Positions 7,368-16,553 of a DNA stretch of 34,941 bases are shown here, one piece after another. The notes under the pieces are model-generated. The model was not told where the DNA came from and searched no databases. It was given only the letters and a program-made list of their open reading frames with translations. Positions within the stretch are counted from its first letter, which is position 1; each line of letters starts with the position of its first letter. The position numbers and the translations under genes are program-made. Source of the DNA: Campylobacter volucris (GTDB taxonomy: Bacteria > Campylobacterota > Campylobacteria > Campylobacterales > Campylobacteraceae); contig NZ_VOWJ01000036.1 of the NCBI RefSeq assembly GCF_008011665.1, positions 1-34,941 on the forward strand. Reading direction: 5' to 3'.

Positions 7368-9572
7368 ATGAGAATTAGCAACCAATACACTTTTTACACC
7401 TCTATACAAAATTATACAGATGGGCAGTCTTTGCTAAATAAATACAATCTTCAACTTCAAACTGGGCAACTTATTCAGCATTCTTTTGAAAATGCGAATA
7501 TTTATATAAATGGTTCAAGATTAGAGTATGAAATAGCAAATATCAATCAAGTCATACAAGGGACACAATCAGCACAAGAAATGTCTAAAAATACCGATAC
7601 TGCTTTAAAAAATATCACCGAGCTTTTAGAGAAATTTAAAGTTCTTTTAACAAAGGCGGCTAGTGATGGAAATTCTCAAACTTCAAGAGAGGCAATAGCT
7701 AAAGAATTAAAACTTATAAAAGAATCTATTGTAAATATTGCTAATACTAGCATAAATGGACAATATCTTTTTGCAGGTTCAAACACAGGAGTTAAACCTT
7801 TTGATAAATATGGTAATTACACAGGAAACAAAGATAACATTTTTGTTGTGAGTGGCTCTGGAACTGAAATCCCTTATAATATACCTGGTTGGGATTTGAT
7901 TTTTAAACCTGATACTAATGAAAATAAAGTTATATCTACAAATGTTTCTTTTGTGGATAATCGTTATGGTAAAGATGAAAATGATAAAAGAAAATTTTTA
8001 GATGAAAATTCTCAATTTTCTCATCTTATAGGGCAAAATTATATTCAAAATGGAAAACTTGATCCAGATAAAAATTTTAATAAAGATTACGATGAGAAAC
8101 TTCCTTTTCCATCAACTGCGATGTATATCCAAGGTGTAAGACCAGATGGAACTAGTTTTAAAGCAACAATTAATGTTGGTCCTGAGGATAAAATAGGTGA
8201 TGTTTTAAATAATATAGGTAAACTATATGGCAATACTGAAAGCAATAAAGTAGTAGATGTCACTATAAATGATAGTGGGCAGATTGAAATAAAAAATTTA
8301 AAAGATGGTAGTAGTTCTTTAGATTTTCATGCTGTTGGTATGACTCCTCAAATGAGAGATGAAGAGCAAATTAAAGCATTAAAACAAGCTGCTGATGACG
8401 AAGGCATAACTATGGATGAAGTGACCAATCGTATTATGCAAGCAGCTCATGGCGGAAATTTAAATAATACTAGAAGCCCTGTTACTATTGAAATAAATGG
8501 ACAAAATTTCACAGTAGATATTTACAAAACAGATTTTGTTAAAAGTAATATTAATGGTCAAAAAACTAACGGAGCTGAGTATGATGTAGCTTTTGAAAAA
8601 GATGGAAATAAAGTTTTTGGAAATGTTTCTCAAGTTATCAAAGGCACTAGTGATTATGCTACAGAAAGCACAAAATTAAGTCAAGTCATAGCAAATTCAA
8701 ATGGAAGCATGGACGATCAAAGACTACAAATGGAGATTACTTCTAAAAGTGGTCAGACTTATAATGTAACTGTAAATTTAGAAGCTTCTATGGTAAATTT
8801 TAGGAGGCCTGATGGAACTTTAATTCAAATTCCTTTTATGAATACTGATCCAAATAACCCAAATAATATAAGTGTAACCAATCCTGAAGATATCACTTAT
8901 GGACAATTAAATGACATTATAGGGATGATAGCTTCTGATAATATACCACAGGCAACTCTTGCTCCGGCAAATGCTAATAATTTTAGAGAATATCAAAGGT
9001 TGGTTTCTAATTCTAGAGATAGTGTTGAAGTAAATATGGATTATAAAGGTCGTATCACTGTTACAGATAAATTTTCTACCAATACAAATATAGGTATCAC
9101 TATAAAAGATACCAATTCAAATGCAGGTTTTCCACCAGCAGGGCAAGTTACTTCAGGATCAAATTTTGTATTTAGTGCAAATAATTCTTTAACTATAGAT
9201 GAACCAAATGTAGATTTAATCAAAGATTTAGATAAAATGATAGATGCGGTATTAAGTGGAAATATGAGAGCTGATTCTGAAGGAAGTGATCCTAGAAATA
9301 CAGGTTTGCAAGGTGCTTTAGAAAGAATTGATCATTTACAAGATCATGTAAGAAAACTTCAAACCACAATAGGTTCTTATACCAATTCCATAGAAGAAAC
9401 CAATAAAAGAATGACATTTTTAAATTTAAATGTTTCCAGTATAAAAAGCACTGTTACAGATGCTGATTATGGACAAACTTATATGCAATTTATGCAAACC
9501 ATGATTTCATATCAAGCAATGCTTTCAGCTACTTCTAAAATTTCTCAAATGAGTTTGTTAAACTACATGTAA
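7368..9572 (+). CDS. flgL: Flagellar hook-filament junction protein FlgL (FlaD)
   Basis: 734-aa secreted flagellar protein that joins hook to filament. The N-terminal flagellin-like coil starts MRISNQYTFYTSIQNY and runs through INQVIQGTQSAQEMSKN to INGQYLFAGSNTG, a hallmark of FlgL/flagellin D0-D1. The C-terminal coil (about residues 610-734, LQGALERIDHLQDHVRKLQTTIGSYTN onward) ends MSLLNYM. The middle 450 residues form a large variable surface domain, as is usual for the campylobacter protein, which is more than twice the length of the enterobacterial one. There is no signal peptide, as expected for flagellar type III export. The RBS is GGAG and the promoter is sigma-54. Confidence 0.92.
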   Translation: MRISNQYTFYTSIQNYTDGQSLLNKYNLQLQTGQLIQHSFENANIYINGSRLEYEIANINQVIQGTQSAQEMSKNTDTALKNITELLEKFKVLLTKAASDGNSQTSREAIAKELKLIKESIVNIANTSINGQYLFAGSNTGVKPFDKYGNYTGNKDNIFVVSGSGTEIPYNIPGWDLIFKPDTNENKVISTNVSFVDNRYGKDENDKRKFLDENSQFSHLIGQNYIQNGKLDPDKNFNKDYDEKLPFPSTAMYIQGVRPDGTSFKATINVGPEDKIGDVLNNIGKLYGNTESNKVVDVTINDSGQIEIKNLKDGSSSLDFHAVGMTPQMRDEEQIKALKQAADDEGITMDEVTNRIMQAAHGGNLNNTRSPVTIEINGQNFTVDIYKTDFVKSNINGQKTNGAEYDVAFEKDGNKVFGNVSQVIKGTSDYATESTKLSQVIANSNGSMDDQRLQMEITSKSGQTYNVTVNLEASMVNFRRPDGTLIQIPFMNTDPNNPNNISVTNPEDITYGQLNDIIGMIASDNIPQATLAPANANNFREYQRLVSNSRDSVEVNMDYKGRITVTDKFSTNTNIGITIKDTNSNAGFPPAGQVTSGSNFVFSANNSLTIDEPNVDLIKDLDKMIDAVLSGNMRADSEGSDPRNTGLQGALERIDHLQDHVRKLQTTIGSYTNSIEETNKRMTFLNLNVSSIKSTVTDADYGQTYMQFMQTMISYQAMLSATSKISQMSLLNYM

Positions 9573-9579
9573 TTTTTGA

Positions 9580-9585
9580 TATAAT
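9580..9585 (+). promoter_or_regulatory. Putative -10 element for ftsK
   Basis: TATAAT in a T-rich context just after the flgL stop, about 25 bp before the ftsK RBS (AAAGGA, 9601-9606). Confidence 0.45.
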
Positions 9586-9612
9586 AGCTTTTTTCTTTAT
9601 AAAGGATATATT

Positions 9613-12432
9613 ATAAAAAAAGAAGCTATTTTTGTCATTTTTAATCTCATAATTTTTTATATTTGTCTTAGTGCTTTGATACCTGAGCGTTCTTTGGTGA
9701 GTATTATAGGGTATTTTTTAGCCGAGTTAAGTTATGCTTTATTTGGATCTTTAACTAAAGCTTATCCTTTTACATTTTTTTGGTTTAATTATTTATTATA
9801 TAAGAATGATTATAAATTTGATTTTGTAGAAAGAAGATATATAGTAGCACTTGTTTGTTGTGTATTAGCGGCATTGATTTTTAGTGCAATGTTCTTAGAA
9901 GATAAAGGTTATATAGCTTCTGCGATGTTTTTGATACTAAATGGGCTTTTTGGACAAGTTGGGAGCTCTATTTTAATTATACTACTTATAGCTTTTGCTT
10001 TTAGTATTACTTTTCCAAATTTTATGAAAGAATTTTTTAAAATAGAAATAGATTTTGATTTTTATATCAAGCTCGAAACTTTGATTAAAAATAAAATTTT
10101 TGGCTTTTTTGGTGGAGATAAATATCAAAGTGAAACCAAAGAAGAGCAAGAAAAACTTAAACAAGAGCTTTTGATAAAAGAAAATAAACATCAAGAAGAA
10201 ATCAAACAAGAACAAGAGTTAGTTGAAGAGAAAAAATTTACCTTAGAAGAGTTAAAAAATCAAAATTTAGAAGAAATAATCATAAATGAAGATGAAAAAA
10301 AACTAGGAGCTAGTTTTATCCATGAACTTTCAGAGCCAGTTGCAAATTTTGCACAAAAAGCGAGTAAAATAAATACAAAGGAAGATGAAGTGACGCCTGA
10401 AGAATATTTGTCAAAATATAAAAATAACAGCGAAGATATATATACACAAACTTTAAAAAGTAAAAATTTAGATGAGCCAAGTTACAAAAGACGCAATATA
10501 GATGTAGATGATGATAAAGAAATTCAAGAGGATTCTTTTTTTGCTAAAGAATTAAAACAAAGAGAAGAAATGCTTAAAAAGGCTAGATTACTTGAAGAAT
10601 ATAAGGCTTTACAAAAAGAAAAAATTTTAGAAGAGTTAAACGAAGATTTTAAAAAAATCGAAGAATTAAATGCTATTGAGGCTCAAAAAGAGGCTGAATT
10701 TAAAAAATTTCAAGATAAAACCAGCTTTTTAGGGGCGAATTTAGCAAAAGAATTAAAAGATGAGGATTTTTTACCACAAGATGAAGTTAAAGAACTTGAT
10801 TTTAATGAAGAAGCTTTTGCAAAACCTGTAAGTATTAATGAGCTAAGAGCTAAAAAAAATGAAGAAGTTTCTTGTGTGGTAGAAGAAAAAATATTTGAGC
10901 AAAAAGAATTTATTATTGAAGAAATCACTCAAATACCGCAAGAAAATCAATACCATCATTCTATCACGGATGAAATTAGTGAAAATAAAGCCTTGCTTAA
11001 AGAGCTTGAATTTGGTGATTTTGAAAAACCAAAAGATTTTGTTTTGCCACCATTGGATTTTTTATCTATGCCAAAAGAAGGTAAAAATGAAATCAACGAA
11101 GAAGAAATTGATAGAAAAATATATGATTTATTGGAAAAATTAAGACGATTTAAAATCGGTGGAGATGTCGTTAGAACCTATACAGGACCTGTGGTAACTA
11201 CATTTGAATTTAGACCAGCAGCAGATGTTAAAGTGAGTAAAATTTTATCTTTGCAAGATGATTTAGCTATGGCCTTAAAAGCTCAAACTATAAGAATTCA
11301 AGCTCCAATTCCTGGAAAAGATGTGGTAGGTATCGAGGTTCCAAATGAAAAAATCGATACAATCTATCTAAGAGAAATTTTAGAAAGTAAAGTGTTTAAA
11401 AATTCAAGTTCGCCATTAACCATAGCTTTGGGTAAGGATATAGTTGGTGATCCTTTTGTAACTGATCTTAAAAAACTTCCTCATCTTTTAATAGCAGGAA
11501 CTACAGGAAGTGGTAAAAGCGTGGGTATAAATTCTATGCTTTTATCTTTGCTTTATAGAAATTCACCAAAAACTTTAAGATTGATGATGATAGATCCAAA
11601 AATGCTTGAATTTAGTATATATAATGATATACCTCATTTATTGACCCCTGTCATTACTGATCCTAAAAAGGCGGTTAATGCTTTATCAAATATGGTAGCA
11701 GAAATGGAAAGAAGATACCGCTTGATGGCTGAAGCAAAGACTAAAAATATAGAAAATTATAATGAAAAAATCAAAGAACAAGGTGGAGAAATTTTACCTT
11801 TTATAGTTGTGATTATTGATGAGTTAGCTGATTTGATGATGACTGCTGGAAAAGATGTGGAATTTTACATAGGCCGCTTGGCTCAAATGGCAAGAGCAAG
11901 CGGTATACATTTGATAGTTGCTACACAAAGGCCATCGGTGGATGTTGTAACAGGAGTTGTAAAAGCAAATTTACCAAGTAGGATTTCTTACAAAGTAGGG
12001 CAAAAAATAGATTCTAAAGTGATTTTAGATGCTATGGGGGCTGAGAGTTTATTAGGAAGAGGCGATTGCTTATTTACTCCTCCTGGTATGAGCTCTTTGG
12101 TGCGTTTGCATGCTCCATTTGCAAGTGAAAATGAAATAGAAAATATAGTGGAATTTTTAAAAGTACAGCAAGTTGTAGAGTATGATGAGAGTTTTTTAAA
12201 AGATGATAATTCTGATTTAAATTTTAGAAAAAATGATTTTGATGATGGTGATTTAGATGAGTTGTATGAAGAAGCTAAGGCTATTGTTTTAGAAGATAGA
12301 AAAACAAGTATTTCTTATATACAAAGACGCTTGAAAATTGGTTATAACCGTGCAGCAAATATCATAGAGCAATTAACCCAAATGGGGATTTTGAGTGAGC
12401 CTGATACTAAAGGGCAAAGAGAAATTTTGTAA
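9613..12432 (+). CDS. ftsK: DNA translocase FtsK, probably with a non-ATG start
   Basis: Hexameric ATP-driven DNA pump at the division septum that clears the chromosome terminus. It has N-terminal membrane helices, then a long acidic Glu/Lys-rich linker (about residues 180-450), then the motor: Walker A IAGTTGSGKSVG (about residue 630) and Walker B VVIIDELADLMM, with ATQRPSVDVVTG after it. The C-terminal gamma winged helix (SYIQRRLKIGYNRAANIIEQL) binds KOPS-type sites. The first canonical start, TTG 9676, has no RBS and would cut into the first membrane helix. The frame is open upstream to an ATA at 9613, six bases after AAAGGA, giving (M)KKEAIFVIFNLIIFYICLSALIPERS, a good membrane start. ATT at 9610 is the alternative. 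The stop directly abuts the convergent mltG stop. Confidence 0.9.
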   Translation: MKKEAIFVIFNLIIFYICLSALIPERSLVSIIGYFLAELSYALFGSLTKAYPFTFFWFNYLLYKNDYKFDFVERRYIVALVCCVLAALIFSAMFLEDKGYIASAMFLILNGLFGQVGSSILIILLIAFAFSITFPNFMKEFFKIEIDFDFYIKLETLIKNKIFGFFGGDKYQSETKEEQEKLKQELLIKENKHQEEIKQEQELVEEKKFTLEELKNQNLEEIIINEDEKKLGASFIHELSEPVANFAQKASKINTKEDEVTPEEYLSKYKNNSEDIYTQTLKSKNLDEPSYKRRNIDVDDDKEIQEDSFFAKELKQREEMLKKARLLEEYKALQKEKILEELNEDFKKIEELNAIEAQKEAEFKKFQDKTSFLGANLAKELKDEDFLPQDEVKELDFNEEAFAKPVSINELRAKKNEEVSCVVEEKIFEQKEFIIEEITQIPQENQYHHSITDEISENKALLKELEFGDFEKPKDFVLPPLDFLSMPKEGKNEINEEEIDRKIYDLLEKLRRFKIGGDVVRTYTGPVVTTFEFRPAADVKVSKILSLQDDLAMALKAQTIRIQAPIPGKDVVGIEVPNEKIDTIYLREILESKVFKNSSSPLTIALGKDIVGDPFVTDLKKLPHLLIAGTTGSGKSVGINSMLLSLLYRNSPKTLRLMMIDPKMLEFSIYNDIPHLLTPVITDPKKAVNALSNMVAEMERRYRLMAEAKTKNIENYNEKIKEQGGEILPFIVVIIDELADLMMTAGKDVEFYIGRLAQMARASGIHLIVATQRPSVDVVTGVVKANLPSRISYKVGQKIDSKVILDAMGAESLLGRGDCLFTPPGMSSLVRLHAPFASENEIENIVEFLKVQQVVEYDESFLKDDNSDLNFRKNDFDDGDLDELYEEAKAIVLEDRKTSISYIQRRLKIGYNRAANIIEQLTQMGILSEPDTKGQREIL

Positions 12433-13386
12433 TTAATTTCTTAATGCTTTATTGTGATCGTTAAAGTTTGTAGAAAAGATGTGTTTGTTTGTTTTTTTAT
12501 CTCTTACAAAATATAAATAATTTGTTTTTGCAGGAAAAATAGCAGCTTTGATAGCATCAAAAGAAACATTACACACGGCTTCTTCTGGAATTCCATTAAA
12601 TTTGTAAGTATTATAAGAGCTATTATCTTGTCTGATTCTTTGCGGAGTTATTTTTTCATGAGAGTATTTTCCATAATTCAGTGTTCCATCCATTTGTAAT
12701 TTCATTCCTTTTTTGAGGCGATTTCTAATAACAGATGAGATTATAGGCATTTCTTCATTATTTGCAGCTTCTTTTTGGATAATTGAAGCAATGATAACAA
12801 ATTCATGCCATTTTTTTTCGTTGTATTCTCTAAAAATTTTATAAGAAATTTTCTTAAATTCATTAGTGGAGTATCTTAATAAGTAATTTATTAGAAGTTC
12901 TTCTGTGATACCTTTTGGAATTTTATAAGTTTCTGGAAAAAGCATACCTTCTTTGAAAGGACTTTGTTTTAAAAATTCTTGCATTAAAATTTTTGGATTA
13001 AGATTTAATTTAGTAGCTAATTGCTCAAAGAAAATTTCAGTGGTCTCACCAGGTATTAAAGTAATGCTTTCAAGAGCTGCTTTAGCTATGGTTAGTTTAT
13101 GTAAAAATTCAATTCTATTTAGTGGTTTTAAACCAATATTGATCCATCCAGATTGAGGATGTCCAAGAAAATATAAAGTATATTTGTCAATACTACTCAT
13201 TTTATAGCTATTTTTATCTAATTGCGTTATAATTTTATTAACAGAACCTTGTGGTATGAAAACTACAGAATTTGTTTTAATGGGTAAAAGTAGATAATAA
13301 AAAATGGAAAAAAGAAAAATTAAAATCAAATCACAACTAATCAAAAAGATTCTCAAATTTTTAACTTTGCCTGTTATACTTTTCAT
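12433..13386 (-). CDS. mltG: Endolytic murein transglycosylase MltG (YceG-like)
   Basis: Inner-membrane enzyme that cleaves nascent peptidoglycan glycan strands and sets their length. One N-terminal membrane helix spans about residues 12-35, followed by a small LysM-like region, then the catalytic YceG domain: ASIIQKEAANNEEMPIISSVIRNRLKKGMKLQMDG, then LNYG, and the C-terminal AIFPAKTNYLYFV with FSTNFNDHN. The family motif IVEKET reads IIQKEA here. Length 317 aa is normal. The 5' end overlaps the divergent AsmA-like gene by 83 bp, and no strong RBS precedes the ATG at 13386; a TTG ten codons in is a possible alternative. The 3' end meets ftsK with no gap. Confidence 0.88.
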   Translation of the reverse strand: MKSITGKVKNLRIFLISCDLILIFLFSIFYYLLLPIKTNSVVFIPQGSVNKIITQLDKNSYKMSSIDKYTLYFLGHPQSGWINIGLKPLNRIEFLHKLTIAKAALESITLIPGETTEIFFEQLATKLNLNPKILMQEFLKQSPFKEGMLFPETYKIPKGITEELLINYLLRYSTNEFKKISYKIFREYNEKKWHEFVIIASIIQKEAANNEEMPIISSVIRNRLKKGMKLQMDGTLNYGKYSHEKITPQRIRQDNSSYNTYKFNGIPEEAVCNVSFDAIKAAIFPAKTNYLYFVRDKKTNKHIFSTNFNDHNKALRN

Positions 13387-15868
13387 CGTTTTGTTTATCT
13401 GCCTTAAAAATGGAATTTATATAGAAAAATTAGAATTTTCTTCTTTTAATTTGGAAAAATTATATATTAAATTAGATAAAAAACTTATTTTAAATGCTAA
13501 AAAAGTAATTATAAATTCTCAAAAACAAAATTCTGATGAAGAAAAAAGCTTAACCAAAGCAGTAAATTTAATCAAGAAAATAAAATATCTTTATTGGTTT
13601 TTTGAAGAAATAGATATAGCAGAAATTTATGCTAATAATTATCCTGTAAAATTTTTATATAAAGATAATTTATTTTTTGTAGATGGAAAAAGCTTACGGA
13701 TTGAAATCAGTTTGAAAATTAGTGATAACAATATCCAAGCAAATTTAAATGACTTTTTGTTAAAAGATTACAATGTAAGTTTTGATGGTATTTTGTTAAT
13801 TAATCCTAGTACTAAATTTTATAATTTTAAAGGCAAACTTGATAGTGATTTTTTACAAAGTAATGTAAATTTGTCAGCCAAGAGAGAAGAATTTTCTTAT
13901 GAGTTAAGTCAAGTTCGTTCTAGCAATATATCAAAAGTTTTCAATGTATTAAAAGAAAATAGCATAGTTTTACCTGAAAATTTAGATATTTGGGTAGGTG
14001 GTAAGGTTAGAGCAAGTGAATATTATATTGAAAATTTAAATGGATTTGTTGATTTTGGAAAACATAGATATTATCTTGATGAGATTAAAGCTAAGGGATA
14101 TGTGAAAGATCTTCGTATAGTTTTAGATACTAATATAGATCCAATCACTAGCCCTTTTGTTGAACTTGAATTTAACAAACAAAGGCTTGATTTTAAATTT
14201 AATGAATTAAAATTTAATAACTATAATTTATCTAAAAGTCAAGTTTATATTTATGATATGTTAAATCAAAAAGCAGGAATTTATATTAAAATTAAAAGTG
14301 ATGATGCTAGATTAGATTATAGAGTAAATAAAATTTTGCGTTTATATGATATACATATGCCTTTTTTGCAAAATACCGGTAAAACAAAAACCAATTTAGT
14401 ACTGCAATTTCCTTTTGAATATCCTGAAAAAATTTTTTATGAAGGGCGTTTTGATATAGTAAATTCTAATATTGATATACAAGATTTTAAAATAACCAAG
14501 GCAAAAGTTGATTTAAAAAAAGATAAAATTGAAATCAAAGAAGCAAATATAGAAAGTAACTACACAAATAGTGATTTAAATGCTAGTTTGAATTTAAAAC
14601 AAAAAAAAGGAGATATTGATATATACGCTTCTTTTATTGACTTGCCTAGTCAAAGCTTAAAAATGATAGATAAAAATTTAAAATTAGAATTAAAATTTGA
14701 TCAAAATACTACTTTAATCAATAAAGAATTTGGCATTTTGGTTGATTTAGATCAAGGTTTAAGACTTTATATCGCAAAATTATCTAAACTAAGATCTTAT
14801 TCTAAATTGATGCAAGAAAATAATATTTATGATGGCGAGTTGAATATTAATACTAATGATTTTATAAATTATCAAGTAGATTTAAATAACACAACTTTTG
14901 ATTCTTTTTTAATACATAAAGATCGCAATCCATACGAATACGATAATTTTTATGCAGATATTAAAGGAGATGATTTTAATCTAACTAGTAAAAGTGGGGT
15001 TATCTTTGCCCAAGGTAAAAAGCATGATGTAAATATTACATTGAATAATGTAGATTTGCTAATCTCTCAATACAATACCCAAAGTGTTTTACAAGATAAT
15101 GATGAATACAATATATATGCTAAAAATGTAGATATTCTTTTAAAAGATTATAATAAAACTTTAAGTTTTGATGATTTTAAAGCAAGACTTAAAAAAGATT
15201 ATTTAAAAATAGATGCAAATAAAAGCAAAGCTAATTTTGATCTTTTATTAGATAAAAATAATTTTAAAATCCAAGCTTTAAAAATGGATGATGATTTTTT
15301 AAATATTTTTATGAGAAAAAATATTTTTGAGAATGGGGAATTTAATCTTTATATCGATGGCAATAGCACAGATTTTTTTAAAGGAAAGTTTTTGTTTAAA
15401 AATACTTATTTGAAAGATTTGAAATTTCATCAACAATTTTTAAGCTTTATAGATAGCATTCCTAGTTTATTACTCTTTAAGGCTCCAAGTTTTAATGAAA
15501 AAGGTTTTAGCGTTGAAAATGCTGGTGTAAGTTTTCATAGACAAAAAGATTTATTTGATATTGAAGCTTTAAATTTTAATGGTAGCAGTGCAGACATTTT
15601 AGGGCAAGTTAAAATCAATTTGAGAAATTTACAAATTGATGGATTATTGGAATTGAGAACTTTAAAATCTGCCACTTCTGTTATTTCAGTAGTTCCAATT
15701 ATCAATCAAATTATTTTAGGTAAAGATAGGCAAATTAGCACTCTTATAAAACTTGAAGGAACGGTTGATAATCCTGAATTTAAAACACAGCTATTATCAC
15801 AAGGTTTTGGTTTGCCTTATCATTTAATCAAAAATATTTTTGAATTGCCAACTAATTTAGTTAAATAG
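13304..15868 (+). CDS. AsmA/YhdP-like envelope protein
   Basis: 854-aa protein anchored by one N-terminal membrane helix (about residues 15-38, ILKFLTLPVILFIVLFICLKN), with the remainder predicted periplasmic and rich in beta strands. The C-terminal 200 residues resemble the AsmA C-terminal/DUF3971 region of large AsmA-like proteins (FNGSSADILGQVKINLRNLQIDG, then LKLEGTVDNPEFKTQ). Proteins of this family are bridge-like carriers implicated in phospholipid movement from inner to outer membrane. Its ATG lies inside the 5' end of mltG on the other strand and has no clear RBS. The C terminus GLPYHLIKNIFELPTNLVK is typical of the group. A specific orthologue name is not assigned. Confidence 0.8.
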   Translation: MEKRKIKIKSQLIKKILKFLTLPVILFIVLFICLKNGIYIEKLEFSSFNLEKLYIKLDKKLILNAKKVIINSQKQNSDEEKSLTKAVNLIKKIKYLYWFFEEIDIAEIYANNYPVKFLYKDNLFFVDGKSLRIEISLKISDNNIQANLNDFLLKDYNVSFDGILLINPSTKFYNFKGKLDSDFLQSNVNLSAKREEFSYELSQVRSSNISKVFNVLKENSIVLPENLDIWVGGKVRASEYYIENLNGFVDFGKHRYYLDEIKAKGYVKDLRIVLDTNIDPITSPFVELEFNKQRLDFKFNELKFNNYNLSKSQVYIYDMLNQKAGIYIKIKSDDARLDYRVNKILRLYDIHMPFLQNTGKTKTNLVLQFPFEYPEKIFYEGRFDIVNSNIDIQDFKITKAKVDLKKDKIEIKEANIESNYTNSDLNASLNLKQKKGDIDIYASFIDLPSQSLKMIDKNLKLELKFDQNTTLINKEFGILVDLDQGLRLYIAKLSKLRSYSKLMQENNIYDGELNINTNDFINYQVDLNNTTFDSFLIHKDRNPYEYDNFYADIKGDDFNLTSKSGVIFAQGKKHDVNITLNNVDLLISQYNTQSVLQDNDEYNIYAKNVDILLKDYNKTLSFDDFKARLKKDYLKIDANKSKANFDLLLDKNNFKIQALKMDDDFLNIFMRKNIFENGEFNLYIDGNSTDFFKGKFLFKNTYLKDLKFHQQFLSFIDSIPSLLLFKAPSFNEKGFSVENAGVSFHRQKDLFDIEALNFNGSSADILGQVKINLRNLQIDGLLELRTLKSATSVISVVPIINQIILGKDRQISTLIKLEGTVDNPEFKTQLLSQGFGLPYHLIKNIFELPTNLVK

Positions 15869-15997
15869 CTTGTTGTGAAAGATAAGTTATAAATTTTTTA
15901 ATATTTTTACAAATATAAATTTCTTCTTAAAAATTACTACAATGATGAAAGTTTCTAAAATATTTAAATACTTGAAATTTATATATTAATAATCGTT

Positions 15998-16021
15998 AAT
16001 TTAAATGAAGTGATTTAAATT
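15998..16021. repeat. Inverted repeat downstream of the AsmA-like gene
   Basis: AATTTAAAT, GAAGTG, ATTTAAATT: nine base pairs around a six-base loop, made only of A/T pairs. It may be a weak terminator or an operator; in such AT-rich DNA it may also be chance. Confidence 0.3.
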
Positions 16022-16176
16022 TTAAATTTAAAAAGAAAAATAATTGAAAAATTCTTTCTAAAATATAAACATATGTAACTTTTTGAAAAAAAAATGATAA
16101 ATGTGGTTTTATATTGTTAAAGATTTCTACTTTTTTCTTATATTTTAAATATTATTTTATCGGTATCTAATTTAGG

Positions 16177-16182
16177 TATAAT
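16177..16182 (+). promoter_or_regulatory. -10 element of the oorDABC promoter
   Basis: TATAAT preceded by TTTAGG, with T-rich stretches further upstream instead of a -35 hexamer, which is the usual Campylobacter sigma-70 layout. It is about 58 bp before the oorD start. Confidence 0.6.
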
Positions 16183-16239
16183 AAAAAGTTTAATTAAAAT
16201 TTCATAAGTAAATTAAGTTTTATATTGAAAGGAAGACAA

Positions 16240-16548
16240 ATGGTTGCTCCAAAAGATACACCAGTTTGGGTAGATGAAACAAGATGCAAAGCCTGTAATA
16301 TTTGTGTAAGTTATTGTCCTGCTGGCGTTTTAGCTATGAGAGATGAAGTTACTTCTGTTTTAGGACAAATGATAGAAGTAGTGCATCCTCAATCTTGTAT
16401 TGGTTGTAGTGAATGTGAGAGTCATTGCCCTGATTTTGCAATTTTTGTGGCTAAAAGAGATGAATTTAAATTTGCCAAATTAACTCCAGAAGCCAAAGAA
16501 CGAGCAAAAGCGGTAAAAGAAAATAACTACAAAAAACTAAATGCTTAG
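16240..16548 (+). CDS. oorD: 2-oxoglutarate:acceptor oxidoreductase, delta (ferredoxin) subunit
   Basis: Small electron-transfer subunit of the enzyme that converts 2-oxoglutarate and CoA to succinyl-CoA and CO2 in the citric acid cycle. Two 4Fe-4S motifs are visible: CKACNICVSYCP and CIGCSECESHCP. The start MVAPKD at 16240 has AAGGAAG upstream; an in-frame TTG at 16225 overlaps that RBS and is not the start. Length is 102 aa. It is the first gene of oorDABC, with five bases to oorA. Confidence 0.95.
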   Translation: MVAPKDTPVWVDETRCKACNICVSYCPAGVLAMRDEVTSVLGQMIEVVHPQSCIGCSECESHCPDFAIFVAKRDEFKFAKLTPEAKERAKAVKENNYKKLNA

Positions 16549-16553
16549 GAAAA

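Larger units (their letters stand above)
15869..16239. other. Intergenic region with the oor promoter, no gene seen
   Basis: 371 bp, very AT-rich, between the AsmA-like gene and oorD. It holds a 9-bp inverted repeat at 15998-16021 and a -10 element at 16177-16182 followed by a leader of about 50 nt. No reading frame of note was found on either strand. Confidence 0.6.

Noticed and set aside
15998-16021. Inverted repeat as a firm terminator or operator
   Set aside because: Only A/T pairs in very AT-rich DNA; listed as a low-confidence repeat and not as a finding.
16225-16239. Earlier TTG start of oorD
   Set aside because: The five codons overlap the Shine-Dalgarno sequence AAGGAAG; the ATG at 16240 is the better start.
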